Shown in pieces: positions 1 to 7,883 of a stretch of DNA of 48,269 bases (positions are counted from its first letter, which is position 1; each line of letters begins with the position of its first letter). The translations under genes and the position numbers were made by a program. This DNA is from an uncultured Bacteroidales bacterium. Its GTDB lineage: Bacteria > Bacteroidota > Bacteroidia > Bacteroidales > Paludibacteraceae. The stretch is taken from contig CACYHE010000022.1 in the NCBI GenBank assembly GCA_902774185.1, forward strand, positions 1 through 48,269, given 5' to 3'. The notes below the pieces were generated by a model. The model searched no databases. It was not told the origin of the DNA and saw only the letters and a program-made list of their open reading frames with translations.

Positions 1-1
1 A

Positions 2-895
2 GGTTACAGTAACTTGACCGCTCCTGCCGCAGAAGGTCTGAGTGCAGACAAGGATGATAACATCTGCTTCAAGCTTACGGAGGCAGGTATCGTTAAGGTT
101 ATCTACTTTGTAGCCGAAGAGAAAGAGACCTTCAAGTTAGAAGGTAAGTTCTACGTAGCTCCGGTTGAGAAGAAGTACTACGCAAAGAACAACTGGGGTG
201 CCGGTACAGAGTGGACTTGGAAAGAGATGACCAAGGATGATGAGGATAGCTATTACTTGCAAGCAGTCTTCGGTGGTACGGGTGTAAATATCAACACCGC
301 TGAATCTGAAGAAGGTCAACTCTGGTTTGCAGCAAAAGATATCGATGCTTTCTTGAATGATGATTATTATACAGAAACTACACTCGAAGCAAAGGATACG
401 GTTATCTTCTACTACACTCCGAGTGAGGAGATGCTTGCTGCTCTCGTTATCGGTAAGTACGTTCCGACTCTGGCTGATGGTTTCTACCTCGTAGGTACCT
501 TCAACGGTGTAGATGCTTGGAACTTATCTGACCTCTCTGCTGAGAAACTGTTCAAAGCAACGGACGTAGAAGGTCAATACAGCATTGACGTGACCCTCAT
601 GGACGGCGACCACTTCAAAGCGATCAAGGTGGAGAAAGATGCCATCATACAATGGTATCCGGACGGCACCGACAACGATTATGTGGTGGACGCTAGCCAC
701 GCAGGTCAGAAGACCATCTACTTCCGTCCTTCCTTCTGGCAGGATTGGAACGGTCACTTCTACGTAGCTCCGAATGGTGGTGATGCAATCAACAACATCA
801 ATGCTACGAAGGCAGTCAAAGTGCTCCGTGACGGTCAGATTATGATCATCAAGGGCAACAAGACATTCAATGTATTAGGTGCGGAGATCCGCTAA
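2..895 (+). CDS. Secreted carbohydrate-binding-like modular protein, 5' truncated by window edge
   Basis: The reading frame is open to the first base of the window, so the real start lies upstream; the TTG at 14 is only the first start-like codon. The visible part matches the last two modules of the next gene: an all-beta module ending near position 150, then a module opening with GFYLVGTFNG and carrying WYPDGT and IYFRP. Such beta-sandwich modules resemble the starch-binding modules of SusE/SusF-type outer-membrane proteins, so binding of glycan at the cell surface is the likely role; that is inference from module style, not from a recognised family signature. The last ~26 residues (VKVLRDGQIMIIKG, then FNVLGAEIR) form a C-terminal motif shared with three other secreted proteins in this window. 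It is followed by a terminator hairpin, and its close similarity to the downstream gene indicates a tandem duplication. Confidence 0.7.
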   Translation, partial: GYSNLTAPAAEGLSADKDDNICFKLTEAGIVKVIYFVAEEKETFKLEGKFYVAPVEKKYYAKNNWGAGTEWTWKEMTKDDEDSYYLQAVFGGTGVNINTAESEEGQLWFAAKDIDAFLNDDYYTETTLEAKDTVIFYYTPSEEMLAALVIGKYVPTLADGFYLVGTFNGVDAWNLSDLSAEKLFKATDVEGQYSIDVTLMDGDHFKAIKVEKDAIIQWYPDGTDNDYVVDASHAGQKTIYFRPSFWQDWNGHFYVAPNGGDAINNINATKAVKVLRDGQIMIIKGNKTFNVLGAEIR

Positions 896-903
896 TAGAC
901 GAT

Positions 904-929
904 GGGGCAGTCGTGCATTCGGCTGCCCC
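904..929 (+). terminator. Rho-independent terminator after the first gene
   Basis: GGGGCAG at 904-910 pairs with CTGCCCC at 923-929, followed by ATATC and a run of seven T. It separates the first modular protein gene from the second. Confidence 0.8.
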
Positions 930-970
930 ATATCTTTTTTTGCAAACAAATTAACTTAAAACTATTTATC

Positions 971-3067
971 ATGAGAAAATGTCTCTCTTTTTTCGTAGCT
1001 GCGCTCTTTAGCGCAACGATGTTTGGCGCCACCTACACTGTAGCGGGTGACCAAACTGTTTTGGGTTCTAATTGGGACATCAATGATGCCAACAATGAAA
1101 TGACTTTGGTTGATGGTGTTTATACCCTCGTCAAAGAAAACCTTACTCTTAGTGCAAGAGAGTATGAGTACAAGGTGGTGAAAGACCACAACTGGGATGC
1201 GATGCAGATGGGTAACCAGAAGTTTACTGTTTCCGAAAATGGTATCTACAATGTGACTTTTACATTCAATGAGTCAGTAGGCATTTCAAGTATCAGCGCT
1301 GTGGCAGACAAGAAAGGCGATGCGGAAATTGACCCGACGGTATCCATCAAGGGTTCTTGGGATGGTTGGAACGCAGAAGTGAAATTTACATTAGCGGAAG
1401 ACAAAAAATCGGCTACTGTCAAAAAATTAATGGACGCGAAGACCTATGAGTTCAAAGTGATTGTAAATGGCGGTTGGCGCTCGAATGGAGGAACGATCAA
1501 TCGTGAGAATCCGAGTGCAGCAGGCATCACCGAAAACCTCAACGCGAACATCAACCTCGTAGCTGACATGTCAGGTGAATATACCTTCACTTGGACCTTT
1601 GAGACCAACACCTTCGCTGTCACCTTCCCGGAAGAGAGCATCCCCATTGAGCATACCTACACCGTAGCTGGTACTCCTGCTTCTCTCTTCGGTACCGAAT
1701 GGGATCCTTCGAATGCAGACAACGACATGACAAAGCAAGAGGACGGTTCCTATAAGTGGGAGCAAAAAAATCTGGCGCTGGCTGTAGGAGAAATCAAGTT
1801 CAAAGTGGTAGAGGATCGCGATTGGGCTAACGCTTATCCTGCGAGTGACTATGTGCTGAAAATCACAGAAGCTGCTACTTATACGCTCACGATTACGTTC
1901 AACAACGGAGAGGTATCCGCGCAAGCTGTGAAAGAAGACGATCCCGTAACGCTCCCGACTGTAGCTATTGCCGGTGAAATGAATGAATGGAATGTAGAGG
2001 TGGACGTTATGACTGCTGCAGAGGATGGTCTGACCGCAAGCGTTACGATGGTATTGCCTGCGGAGGATGTAGAGTTCAAGGTAGTGGTTAACGGTCATTG
2101 GTTGGCGAAGGATGCTATCTATGACATTACGCGTGTGAATCCGACCGTAGAGAATGTGGATCAAGAGATTCCTCTCGGCCCGAATTTAAGACTCAAGGCG
2201 GACGCTGAAGGTGAGTATGTCTTCACCTGGACTTATGCTACCAACACGCTCGTTGTTACCTTCCCGGAGGCAGGCCCGGTTGTTGATCAACCGAAGTTCT
2301 ATGTAACGGGTAATAAGGAATTGGTAGGTGATCCCGAACTCGCATGGAAACCTGCTGCTATCCAGTCCATGACGGACACGTTGGAGTTAAACCTCAATGC
2401 CGGTATTGACTACGAGCTTAAGGTGAACTTGAATGGTACATGGGAAGACGAGAATAATGTGAAAGGATTTGGTGAATTGACAGAAGTAGCAGAAGGCTTG
2501 AATGATGTAGGTAATGACCATAACATTGGTTTCCGTCTCGCGGAGGATGGTGTTGTAAAAGTTATATATATCGCTGCAACGGATGAACAACCGGAAGTAT
2601 TCAAACTGATCGGAAACTTCTCCAAGGAAGTTCCTCCTGTAACTCCTGACGGTTACTACCTCGTAGGTACCATCACCGGTTGGTCTGTTGTATCGGATGC
2701 TCCTCATACTTTCCAATCTACTGCTGTAGAAGGTGAGTACATTCTTCACTTCACGCTGACTGAAGGGGATGCAATCAAGGTGGTTGGTGTTGAGAACGGC
2801 GCCGAGACTTGGTATCCGGAAGGTATGGGTACGGAGTACACTGTAGATGCAGACCATGCAGGAGAGAAAGAGATCTACTTCCGCCCTGCCGGTAACGCAG
2901 AGTGGACTGCATTCGGCGGCTTCATCTATATCGCTCCGAATACGACTCCCGAAGAGGCTATCATCAATACCCAAGACGGTATCAAAGCCGTTAAGACAAT
3001 TGAGAATGGTCAGATCGTAATCATCAAAGCCGGTGTACGTTATAATGTATTAGGTACCCGCCTCTAA
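971..3067 (+). CDS. Secreted multi-module carbohydrate-binding-like protein with C-terminal sorting-like motif
   Basis: The ATG at 971 starts a signal peptide (MRKCLSFFVAALFSATMFGA), so it is preferred over the upstream in-frame start at 902. The 698-residue product has about six beta modules. Modules at ~21-115 and ~230-320 share the YTVAG...WD...NDMT...FKVV.D.DW pattern, which resembles X25-type modules of bacterial pullulanases. Modules at ~123-222 and ~331-435 open with SIKGSWDGWN and AIAGEMNEWN, like glycogen/starch-binding folds. Modules at ~441-550 and ~560-660 match the preceding gene. The end (VKTIENGQIVIIKAG, then YNVLGTRL) carries the shared C-terminal motif. Likely an exported, surface-exposed glycan-binding protein; no catalytic domain is visible. 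The alternating A-B-A-B layout shows internal duplication. Confidence 0.75.
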   Translation: MRKCLSFFVAALFSATMFGATYTVAGDQTVLGSNWDINDANNEMTLVDGVYTLVKENLTLSAREYEYKVVKDHNWDAMQMGNQKFTVSENGIYNVTFTFNESVGISSISAVADKKGDAEIDPTVSIKGSWDGWNAEVKFTLAEDKKSATVKKLMDAKTYEFKVIVNGGWRSNGGTINRENPSAAGITENLNANINLVADMSGEYTFTWTFETNTFAVTFPEESIPIEHTYTVAGTPASLFGTEWDPSNADNDMTKQEDGSYKWEQKNLALAVGEIKFKVVEDRDWANAYPASDYVLKITEAATYTLTITFNNGEVSAQAVKEDDPVTLPTVAIAGEMNEWNVEVDVMTAAEDGLTASVTMVLPAEDVEFKVVVNGHWLAKDAIYDITRVNPTVENVDQEIPLGPNLRLKADAEGEYVFTWTYATNTLVVTFPEAGPVVDQPKFYVTGNKELVGDPELAWKPAAIQSMTDTLELNLNAGIDYELKVNLNGTWEDENNVKGFGELTEVAEGLNDVGNDHNIGFRLAEDGVVKVIYIAATDEQPEVFKLIGNFSKEVPPVTPDGYYLVGTITGWSVVSDAPHTFQSTAVEGEYILHFTLTEGDAIKVVGVENGAETWYPEGMGTEYTVDADHAGEKEIYFRPAGNAEWTAFGGFIYIAPNTTPEEAIINTQDGIKAVKTIENGQIVIIKAGVRYNVLGTRL

Positions 3068-3086
3068 TCGATCCATCAATCCCAAC

Positions 3087-3119
3087 AAGAAAGAGGGACG
3101 CCCTGCGTTCCTCTTTCTT
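3087..3119. terminator. Terminator hairpin, probably bidirectional
   Basis: A 15-bp stem (3087-3101 with 3105-3119, one G-T wobble) with a 3-nt loop lies between convergent genes. The 3' arm is pyrimidine-rich and runs into the TCTTTTG repeat tract. Confidence 0.75.
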
Positions 3120-3214
3120 TGTCTTTTGTCTTTTGTCTTTTGTCTTTTATCTTTTATCTTTTATCTTTTATCTTTTATCTCTTATCTTTTATCTCTTATC
3201 TTTTATCTCTAATC
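3120..3214. repeat. Heptanucleotide tandem repeat TCTTTTG/TCTTTTA
   Basis: About 13 units of seven bases, the first ones TCTTTTG and the rest TCTTTTA with some TCTCTTA. The repeat extends into the 3' end of the alkaline phosphatase gene on the minus strand, supplying its last codons (R-D-K-R) and stop. Confidence 0.9.
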
Positions 3215-4602
3215 GCCTTCCTCATCAGCGGAACGATCTCTGTATTATCGTGCCAACCGCTGAGCAGTTGTGCGTTCGGACCAATAGAGAAGATAGGTAC
3301 TGCGTGTGCACTGTGCGCGTAAGTCGTCCAACCTACATGCGCTTTCTTGTTCAGCAGCGCCAGACCCTTATCGCCTAACTTATTGATGGACTTATACATT
3401 GTCTTAGTGCTCTTCGTCTTACCCTTGCAAGCAGCCTTGTAGAGATCTTTCAGTTTGGCTTCTTCCTCTTTGGTGATCTCTACGTCCTCCCAGAAACCTA
3501 AATACTGCCGATAGATGGCTTGTACCTGTTCCCAACTCGGTTTCTTGTTCTCTTTGAATAACTGCGTGAACGCGTCACTCAGTACCCATGACGAACATTT
3601 CTGGTACTGCAGTTGATCCAAGTGCAGCGTATAATCGCTATTACCCAATGCCAAACCGCCTGTCTCATGGTCTGCTGTCACAACAATCAAAGTCTCATCC
3701 GGATGAGCCAAATAGAAGTCATAAGCCACCTGCATCGCTTCGTTCATGTCCCATACCTCACCGAAAGCCGTAGCTGCATCGTCGCCGTGACACGCATAGT
3801 CGATCATTCCGCCTTCTACCATCATAAAGAATTTCTCATGACGCGCCTCTAAGAACGGAACAGCAACACGCACAATCTGATTCAGCGTCAAGTCGCCTTC
3901 TTTGCGGTCGATGGCATAGGTCAGGTTACTGCCATGCTTCGCACCCTGATCATCGTCTTTCTGTACAAGGATGAGTTTGCTGATTTCTGATTGCTGAAGA
4001 CGGATAGCTTCTTCGTATCCATGAGCCACCGTGTACCCTGCTTGCTCGGCATTGCGGTACAGGTTGATCTCTTGGTCATCATCCTTGCCCTGCGGGTAAT
4101 GGAAACCGGCGCCGCCGAAGAAGTCAAAACCGCTTTCTGCTAACTGCAGACCGATCTCATAGTACTTATCCCGGTCATCCACATGTCCGTAGAAAGCACC
4201 CGGTGTAGCATGGTCGATGGCTACCGTCGTCATGATACCGATACCCCAGCCCTCTGCCTTCAACTCTTCGGCAATAGTGGTCAGACGGGCACTGTCCTGG
4301 TCCAGACCTAACATCCCGTTCTTGGTCTTCGTGCCGGTAGCCAGACAGGTACCGGCAGCAGCCGAATCGGTGATGCCGTTCGTCTTCGAATAACTGGACG
4401 CATGGCCCGAATAGGGGAAGGTCGTCATCAAGGTCTGTACGCGACCTAAAGGCTCACCCGCCAAGGCGGAACGATACATTTCTGCACCTAACACTTGGTT
4501 GGAACCCATACCGTCTCCGATAAAATAGAATACGTACTTAATTTCCGCGCTTACGGCGAGGGCTACGATGAGTAGCGTCGCCAGAAGGATTGTTTTTTTC
4601 AT
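3196..4602 (-). CDS. phoA: Alkaline phosphatase (PhoA family), secreted
   Basis: A 468-residue phosphomonoesterase with an N-terminal signal peptide (MKKTILLATLLIVALAVSA). Visible active-site elements are FYFIGDGMG (Asp30, metal ligand), ITDSAAAGT with the nucleophilic Ser80, IDHATPGAFYGHV, VEGGMIDYACHGDD and VVTADHETGGL; together these are diagnostic for the alkaline phosphatase superfamily and suggest a two-zinc plus magnesium site. It would release phosphate from organic esters in the periplasm or outside. It is last of three minus-strand genes, overlaps the 3' end of the exonuclease frame by 65 bases, and has no recognisable promoter of its own, so it may depend on readthrough. Its C-terminus (RDKR) comes from a heptamer repeat tract. 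Confidence 0.92.
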   Translation of the reverse strand: MKKTILLATLLIVALAVSAEIKYVFYFIGDGMGSNQVLGAEMYRSALAGEPLGRVQTLMTTFPYSGHASSYSKTNGITDSAAAGTCLATGTKTKNGMLGLDQDSARLTTIAEELKAEGWGIGIMTTVAIDHATPGAFYGHVDDRDKYYEIGLQLAESGFDFFGGAGFHYPQGKDDDQEINLYRNAEQAGYTVAHGYEEAIRLQQSEISKLILVQKDDDQGAKHGSNLTYAIDRKEGDLTLNQIVRVAVPFLEARHEKFFMMVEGGMIDYACHGDDAATAFGEVWDMNEAMQVAYDFYLAHPDETLIVVTADHETGGLALGNSDYTLHLDQLQYQKCSSWVLSDAFTQLFKENKKPSWEQVQAIYRQYLGFWEDVEITKEEEAKLKDLYKAACKGKTKSTKTMYKSINKLGDKGLALLNKKAHVGWTTYAHSAHAVPIFSIGPNAQLLSGWHDNTEIVPLMRKAIRDKR

Positions 4603-5455
4603 ATAGTTTCGTTTTTATACTTTCAGCTTTCGACTTTATACTTTCCGCTTTCGACTTTATACTTTCCGCTTTCTTCTGCTGTTGCCGATGCCGTTTGCGT
4701 TTGCGTGCCTCGCGTCTTCTTTCCCGTTGATGTTCCTCCCGCTCTTCAGGTGTCAAATGAGTTGGCGGTTCAATCCCCTGTTCCCTCAACCGCTGGTCCT
4801 GTATCTCCTGCTGATGGGCGATCATCCGTTCTTTCTCTTCCGCCTTCATCGCTTCCACCTGCTTGGGATCCAAGGTCTCGTGTGCCAACAGATCCTCGTA
4901 GATCAGCAAGGTTGCCCATGCGTCGGTACTTGCATAACGTGCCTGCTCTGGCGTTAAGTGACTGTTCTCCCAGTTGGTTAACTGCTGGGTCTTCGATATC
5001 TTCTTACCGAAACAGATGGCGAAGATCTTCTGCAATCCCATCTCCAGGATACCGTACTTCGCTACCATCGACTGTACGTCCACGCAGTTGGCCGGCACGA
5101 AGTTACGTCTTCTCCTCAGTCCGTTGATGTCATCCCGGAACGCCAACCCAACCTTGCAGATACTCGGGTCCGCAAACAGATCTGCCAACTCCTGCGGCAT
5201 GCCTACATGCGTCAACCGAAACAGGTAACAGCGTTCGTGACTCGCTACCTGTACCAAGGCGGTAGGGTAGTGGGTTCCGCGTTGAAAACTGGGACGTGCC
5301 TCCGTATCGACACCCAACACAGACTGCGTACGCAGATAGGCAACCGCCTCGGCAACCTGCTCCGGCTTGTCCACCACGATCACCTCTCCCTCAAATGCCG
5401 CTACAGGCATCACCTGTACCAACTCCTTACTGATATGTTGAATATATTCTTTCAA
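4538..5455 (-). CDS. 3'-5' exonuclease, DEDDy superfamily (RNase D-like)
   Basis: The 305-residue protein carries the DEDDy exonuclease domain at ~25-195: GVDTEA (Asp50, Glu52), FRDDING (Asp108/109) and YASTD (Tyr174, Asp178), the four acidic residues plus tyrosine of the RNase D/WRN-like fold. It probably trims RNA or DNA 3' ends; the substrate cannot be told. It follows a DUF5063 gene by 24 bases, an order I know from other Bacteroidota. After ~200 the protein becomes highly charged (REEHQRERRREARKRKRH) and then repeats KAESIKS three times. That tail is encoded by a heptamer array at 4614-4676 and runs on 65 bases into phoA, so the natural C-terminus is probably repeat-derived and variable. 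Confidence 0.85.
   Translation of the reverse strand: MKEYIQHISKELVQVMPVAAFEGEVIVVDKPEQVAEAVAYLRTQSVLGVDTEARPSFQRGTHYPTALVQVASHERCYLFRLTHVGMPQELADLFADPSICKVGLAFRDDINGLRRRRNFVPANCVDVQSMVAKYGILEMGLQKIFAICFGKKISKTQQLTNWENSHLTPEQARYASTDAWATLLIYEDLLAHETLDPKQVEAMKAEEKERMIAHQQEIQDQRLREQGIEPPTHLTPEEREEHQRERRREARKRKRHRQQQKKAESIKSKAESIKSKAESIKTKLYEKNNPSGDATHRSPRRKRGN
4614..4676. repeat. Array of nine TTTNNNC heptamers (three 21-bp units)
   Basis: Read on the plus strand: TTTATAC, TTTCAGC, TTTCGAC, TTTATAC, TTTCCGC, TTTCGAC, TTTATAC, TTTCCGC, TTTCTTC. On the minus strand it lies just upstream of phoA and codes for the KAESIKS repeats at the end of the exonuclease. Confidence 0.9.
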
Positions 5456-5492
5456 TTTTCAACTTTCAATTTTCAACTTTCAATTTTCATTT
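5451..5492. repeat. Heptamer repeat TTCAATT/TTCAACT, six units
   Basis: Alternating TTCAATT and TTCAACT units fill the gap between the DUF5063 gene and the exonuclease gene. On the minus strand they supply the last codons and stop of the DUF5063 protein (G-E-N-E-N-stop). Confidence 0.9.
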
Positions 5493-5992
5493 TCCCCTAA
5501 GGCATGTAAAGCGCGCATTACTGCGATCAGTTTTTGTCCCCAATGTTCCTCGAATGCTTCGCGACAAGCAACCACCGCATCGTTCATGATCGGTTCTTCT
5601 CCTGTCTGAAAAGCAGCAGCCAAGTCTTTCAACTCCTGATAGATATCGGCCATCCCTTCGGATATATAGGCGGTCTGAACCTCGTCCGTGTAGATCCCCC
5701 GATCGACAAACACATCCAGATACGCATCGTCCGAACCCAACAGGTTACGAACACCTACCAAGGCGTAGTTATAGTCCTCTTCCGTCACAAAACGCTGCGG
5801 CTCTTCCTCTTCCATCATTCGCTCTGCAGGCTCCAGCAAGCGTGTCCGCAGATAGAGTACCGGCAATATCCGAAGAACCTGCTCCCGCCATTCGTCACGA
5901 TCGTACTCACTGCTTTTCTCTACCAACAGGCAGGTCTGCGCTGCGGCGGTCACAAAAGCAATCGTACTGTCCTTATAAATATAATTTTGCAT
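5480..5992 (-). CDS. DUF5063 domain-containing protein
   Basis: A 170-residue acidic, mostly helical cytoplasmic protein with no signal peptide (MQNYIYKDSTIAFVTAAAQT). The pattern FVTAAAQTCLLVE near the start, YNYALVGVRNLLGSDD in the middle and AFEEHWGQKLIAVMRALHAL near the end fits the DUF5063 family of Bacteroidota as I recognise it. Its function is unknown. In other members of the phylum it commonly sits next to a DEDDy exonuclease and an RlmI-type methyltransferase; here the exonuclease follows directly and the methyltransferase is about 12 kb away. It is transcribed from a divergent promoter shared with the coiled-coil gene at 6105. The C-terminal GENEN is encoded by the heptamer repeat. 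Confidence 0.7.
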   Translation of the reverse strand: MQNYIYKDSTIAFVTAAAQTCLLVEKSSEYDRDEWREQVLRILPVLYLRTRLLEPAERMMEEEEPQRFVTEEDYNYALVGVRNLLGSDDAYLDVFVDRGIYTDEVQTAYISEGMADIYQELKDLAAAFQTGEEPIMNDAVVACREAFEEHWGQKLIAVMRALHALGENEN

Positions 5993-6009
5993 ACTATCAT
6001 TAATAAAAA

Positions 6010-6067
6010 CGCTGCAAAGTTACAATTTTTTTTGCATATGTGCAAATTTTGTAGTATCTTTGCAGCG
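6010..6067. promoter_or_regulatory. Symmetrical divergent promoter pair
   Basis: Plus strand: TTTG at 6031-6034, 20-nt spacer, TATCTTTG at 6055-6062. Minus strand: TTTG (plus CAAA 6043-6046), 20-nt spacer, TAACTTTG (plus 6015-6022). The whole region is an inverted repeat bounded by CGCTGCAAAG (6010-6019) and CTTTGCAGCG (6058-6067), so the two -33 boxes interleave at the centre. Confidence 0.9.
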
Positions 6068-6104
6068 TTTTTTGACGCAAACAGTTTTTAAATACAAAAT
6101 AAAA

Positions 6105-6746
6105 ATGAAAAAATTCGTTTTATCGGCCTTTATGGCATTGAGCATGGTTGCTGTAGCACAGACAGTAACACCTATTACTTTCGAAGTTGCTGAGTTTAAA
6201 AAGGACTCTTTGCGTACCCTCTACATCTCTGAGCCGCCTATGTATCGCGCAGCTTTGGATATGGTAGAGAAAGCATTGGACAAGAACATTGAGGACCTCA
6301 AGAAGGCAAAAGCAGAACTCAAAGTGGAGCAGACCTTGGCGAAGGAGATGAAGAACTCGCTTGTGCAGGCTACCAAGATGACCGCTTCGATGAAGAAACT
6401 CTATTCCAAAGAGGAGGGGGAACTCAAATCGATGCAGAAAGTGATCGAGGGTCAGCAGAAGATGTTGAATAAGCAGAAAGACCTCAATCAGGAGAGTCGT
6501 GAAGCGTATATGGCTTTCCTCGAGAACCAGCAGAAGGAACTCGGTTACTCGATTCGCGAAGTAGCAGAGCGTCAACGTGCCGTATCCGAACTGGAGACAG
6601 CCGTACAAAACAGCCAAACACAACTGCAGACCTACAACCAGCAGATCACCAACAAAGCTGCTGAGTTGGCACGTATGGAGGCACAGATCAAAGAGTTGCT
6701 CACCAGCCTCAAAGCAGAGCAGAAAGCAGCCAAGGCACTTCAATAA
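6105..6746 (+). CDS. Secreted coiled-coil protein of unknown function
   Basis: The ATG at 6105 opens a signal peptide (MKKFVLSAFMALSMVAVAQT) and is preferred over the in-frame start at 6060, which lies in the promoter. The mature part (~195 residues) is rich in Lys, Glu and Gln with heptad-like spacing from ~45 to the end, so it is a periplasmic coiled coil. I do not recognise a named family. It is the first gene after the divergent promoter and is followed by upp after a gap filled with the AATCCCT repeat. A structural or chaperone-like envelope role is possible but is only inferred from composition. Confidence 0.7.
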   Translation: MKKFVLSAFMALSMVAVAQTVTPITFEVAEFKKDSLRTLYISEPPMYRAALDMVEKALDKNIEDLKKAKAELKVEQTLAKEMKNSLVQATKMTASMKKLYSKEEGELKSMQKVIEGQQKMLNKQKDLNQESREAYMAFLENQQKELGYSIREVAERQRAVSELETAVQNSQTQLQTYNQQITNKAAELARMEAQIKELLTSLKAEQKAAKALQ

Positions 6747-6779
6747 TCCCTAATCCCTAATCTCTAATCCCTAATCCCT
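6745..6779. repeat. Heptamer repeat AATCCCT, five units
   Basis: Five units (one AATCTCT) occupy nearly the whole gap between the coiled-coil gene and upp; the first unit overlaps the stop codon. Confidence 0.9.
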
Positions 6780-6788
6780 CATTCGAAC

Positions 6789-7466
6789 ATGAAGGTCATC
6801 AACCTCTCTGAGCAGAACAGCGTGCTCAACCAGTTTTTGCGTGAAATACGCGACGTGGATATCCAGAAGGATAGCCTTCGTTTCCGCCATAACATCGAGC
6901 GTATCGGCGAAGTGATGGCAATCGAACTAAGTAAGACACTCGACTATGAGCACACCGATGTGCAGACGCCGCTGGGCGTGGCGCCGGTGAATACGATCTC
7001 GGATAAACTGGTATTGGCGACCATCCTGCGTGCCGGACTTCCGCTGCATCAGGGATTCCTCAATATCTTCGATGGCGCAGAGAACGCATTCCTCAGTGCT
7101 TACCGTCGTGTCAATGCAAAAGGGGAATTGGAGATTGTGGCGGAATATATGGCTTCGCCTTCCGTCGAAGGAAAGACGCTCATCGTAGCCGACCCGATGT
7201 TGGCTACCGGCATGTCGATGGAAGTGGGTTATCTGGCGCTGCTCCGGCATGGCAAACCCAAACATACGCATTTGTGCTGCACGATTGCAACGCCCAAGTC
7301 AATTGAGTACATGCGCAATGCACTCAACGACAGTCCGGATGTTACCCTCTGGTGTGCAGCGGTCGATCCGATCTTGAACGAGAAGAAATATATCGTTCCG
7401 GGACTTGGCGATGCGGGCGATTTGTGTTACGGAATAAAAATACACCTGTCTGATCGCTCCTCTTAA
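6789..7466 (+). CDS. upp: Uracil phosphoribosyltransferase
   Basis: A 225-residue cytoplasmic enzyme that converts uracil and PRPP to UMP (pyrimidine salvage). Diagnostic motifs: ILRAGLP at 79-85, the PRPP loop LIVADPMLATGMS at 131-143, and the uracil-binding C-terminal segment YIVPGLGDAGD. The length agrees with Bacteroidota UPRTases. The vanZ-like gene begins only 7 bases after its stop, so they are probably cotranscribed with the coiled-coil gene upstream and dprA downstream. Confidence 0.93.
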   Translation: MKVINLSEQNSVLNQFLREIRDVDIQKDSLRFRHNIERIGEVMAIELSKTLDYEHTDVQTPLGVAPVNTISDKLVLATILRAGLPLHQGFLNIFDGAENAFLSAYRRVNAKGELEIVAEYMASPSVEGKTLIVADPMLATGMSMEVGYLALLRHGKPKHTHLCCTIATPKSIEYMRNALNDSPDVTLWCAAVDPILNEKKYIVPGLGDAGDLCYGIKIHLSDRSS

Positions 7467-7473
7467 ATCTTAT

Positions 7474-7830
7474 ATGGTCTATCTACCCGCCGTGCTCGTC
7501 ACGGCGGGTATTGCTATTCTGAGCCTCACGGAAAGCAGTCACATGCCTTCCGTATCCGTCAATGATAAACTGATACACGGTTTGATGTATGGCGTGTTGG
7601 CGGTTTCATGGCTTATCCCTCTCTTGCGCACATGCCCGCACGTACGTACCTATTTATATGTGTGCGCAAGTGCCACAATGTATGGAGCGCTGATGGAAAC
7701 CTTGCAGCGTTTCTGCACCCTCACCCGTTCCGGCGAGATTGCCGACCTCCTGGCGGATTTCATCGGCGTTGCCATCGGCATCGGCATCGTAGCGCTGCTA
7801 AAATGGCTAAATAGCTCAATGACTAAATAA
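7474..7830 (+). CDS. VanZ-like family membrane protein
   Basis: A 118-residue protein with about four transmembrane segments. DKLIHGLMYGVLA and YGALMETLQRF followed by GEIADLLADFIGVAIG are the typical VanZ-like signatures (His and Glu in membrane context). The family includes VanZ, linked to teicoplanin resistance, but most bacterial members are uncharacterised, so no specific role is assigned. The last codons and stop (S-M-T-K-stop) abut the 22-bp repeat that precedes dprA. Confidence 0.8.
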   Translation: MVYLPAVLVTAGIAILSLTESSHMPSVSVNDKLIHGLMYGVLAVSWLIPLLRTCPHVRTYLYVCASATMYGALMETLQRFCTLTRSGEIADLLADFIGVAIGIGIVALLKWLNSSMTK

Positions 7831-7883
7831 ATGGTACATGGTAAATGACCAAATGGTACATGGTAAATGACCAAATGGTAAAT
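7829..7883. repeat. 22-bp tandem repeat carrying dprA start codons
   Basis: Two exact copies of a 22-bp unit beginning AAATGGTACATGG (7829-7850, 7851-7872) plus a partial third. They contain several ATG codons in the dprA frame. A close relative of the same unit precedes queA at 40500-40535. Confidence 0.9.

Noticed and set aside
1571-2164. Minus-strand open frame of 197 codons within the modular protein gene
   Set aside because: Antisense shadow of repeated beta modules.
3119-3378. Plus-strand frames in the TCTTTT repeat (67 and 81 codons)
   Set aside because: They translate a heptamer tract and then run antisense to phoA.
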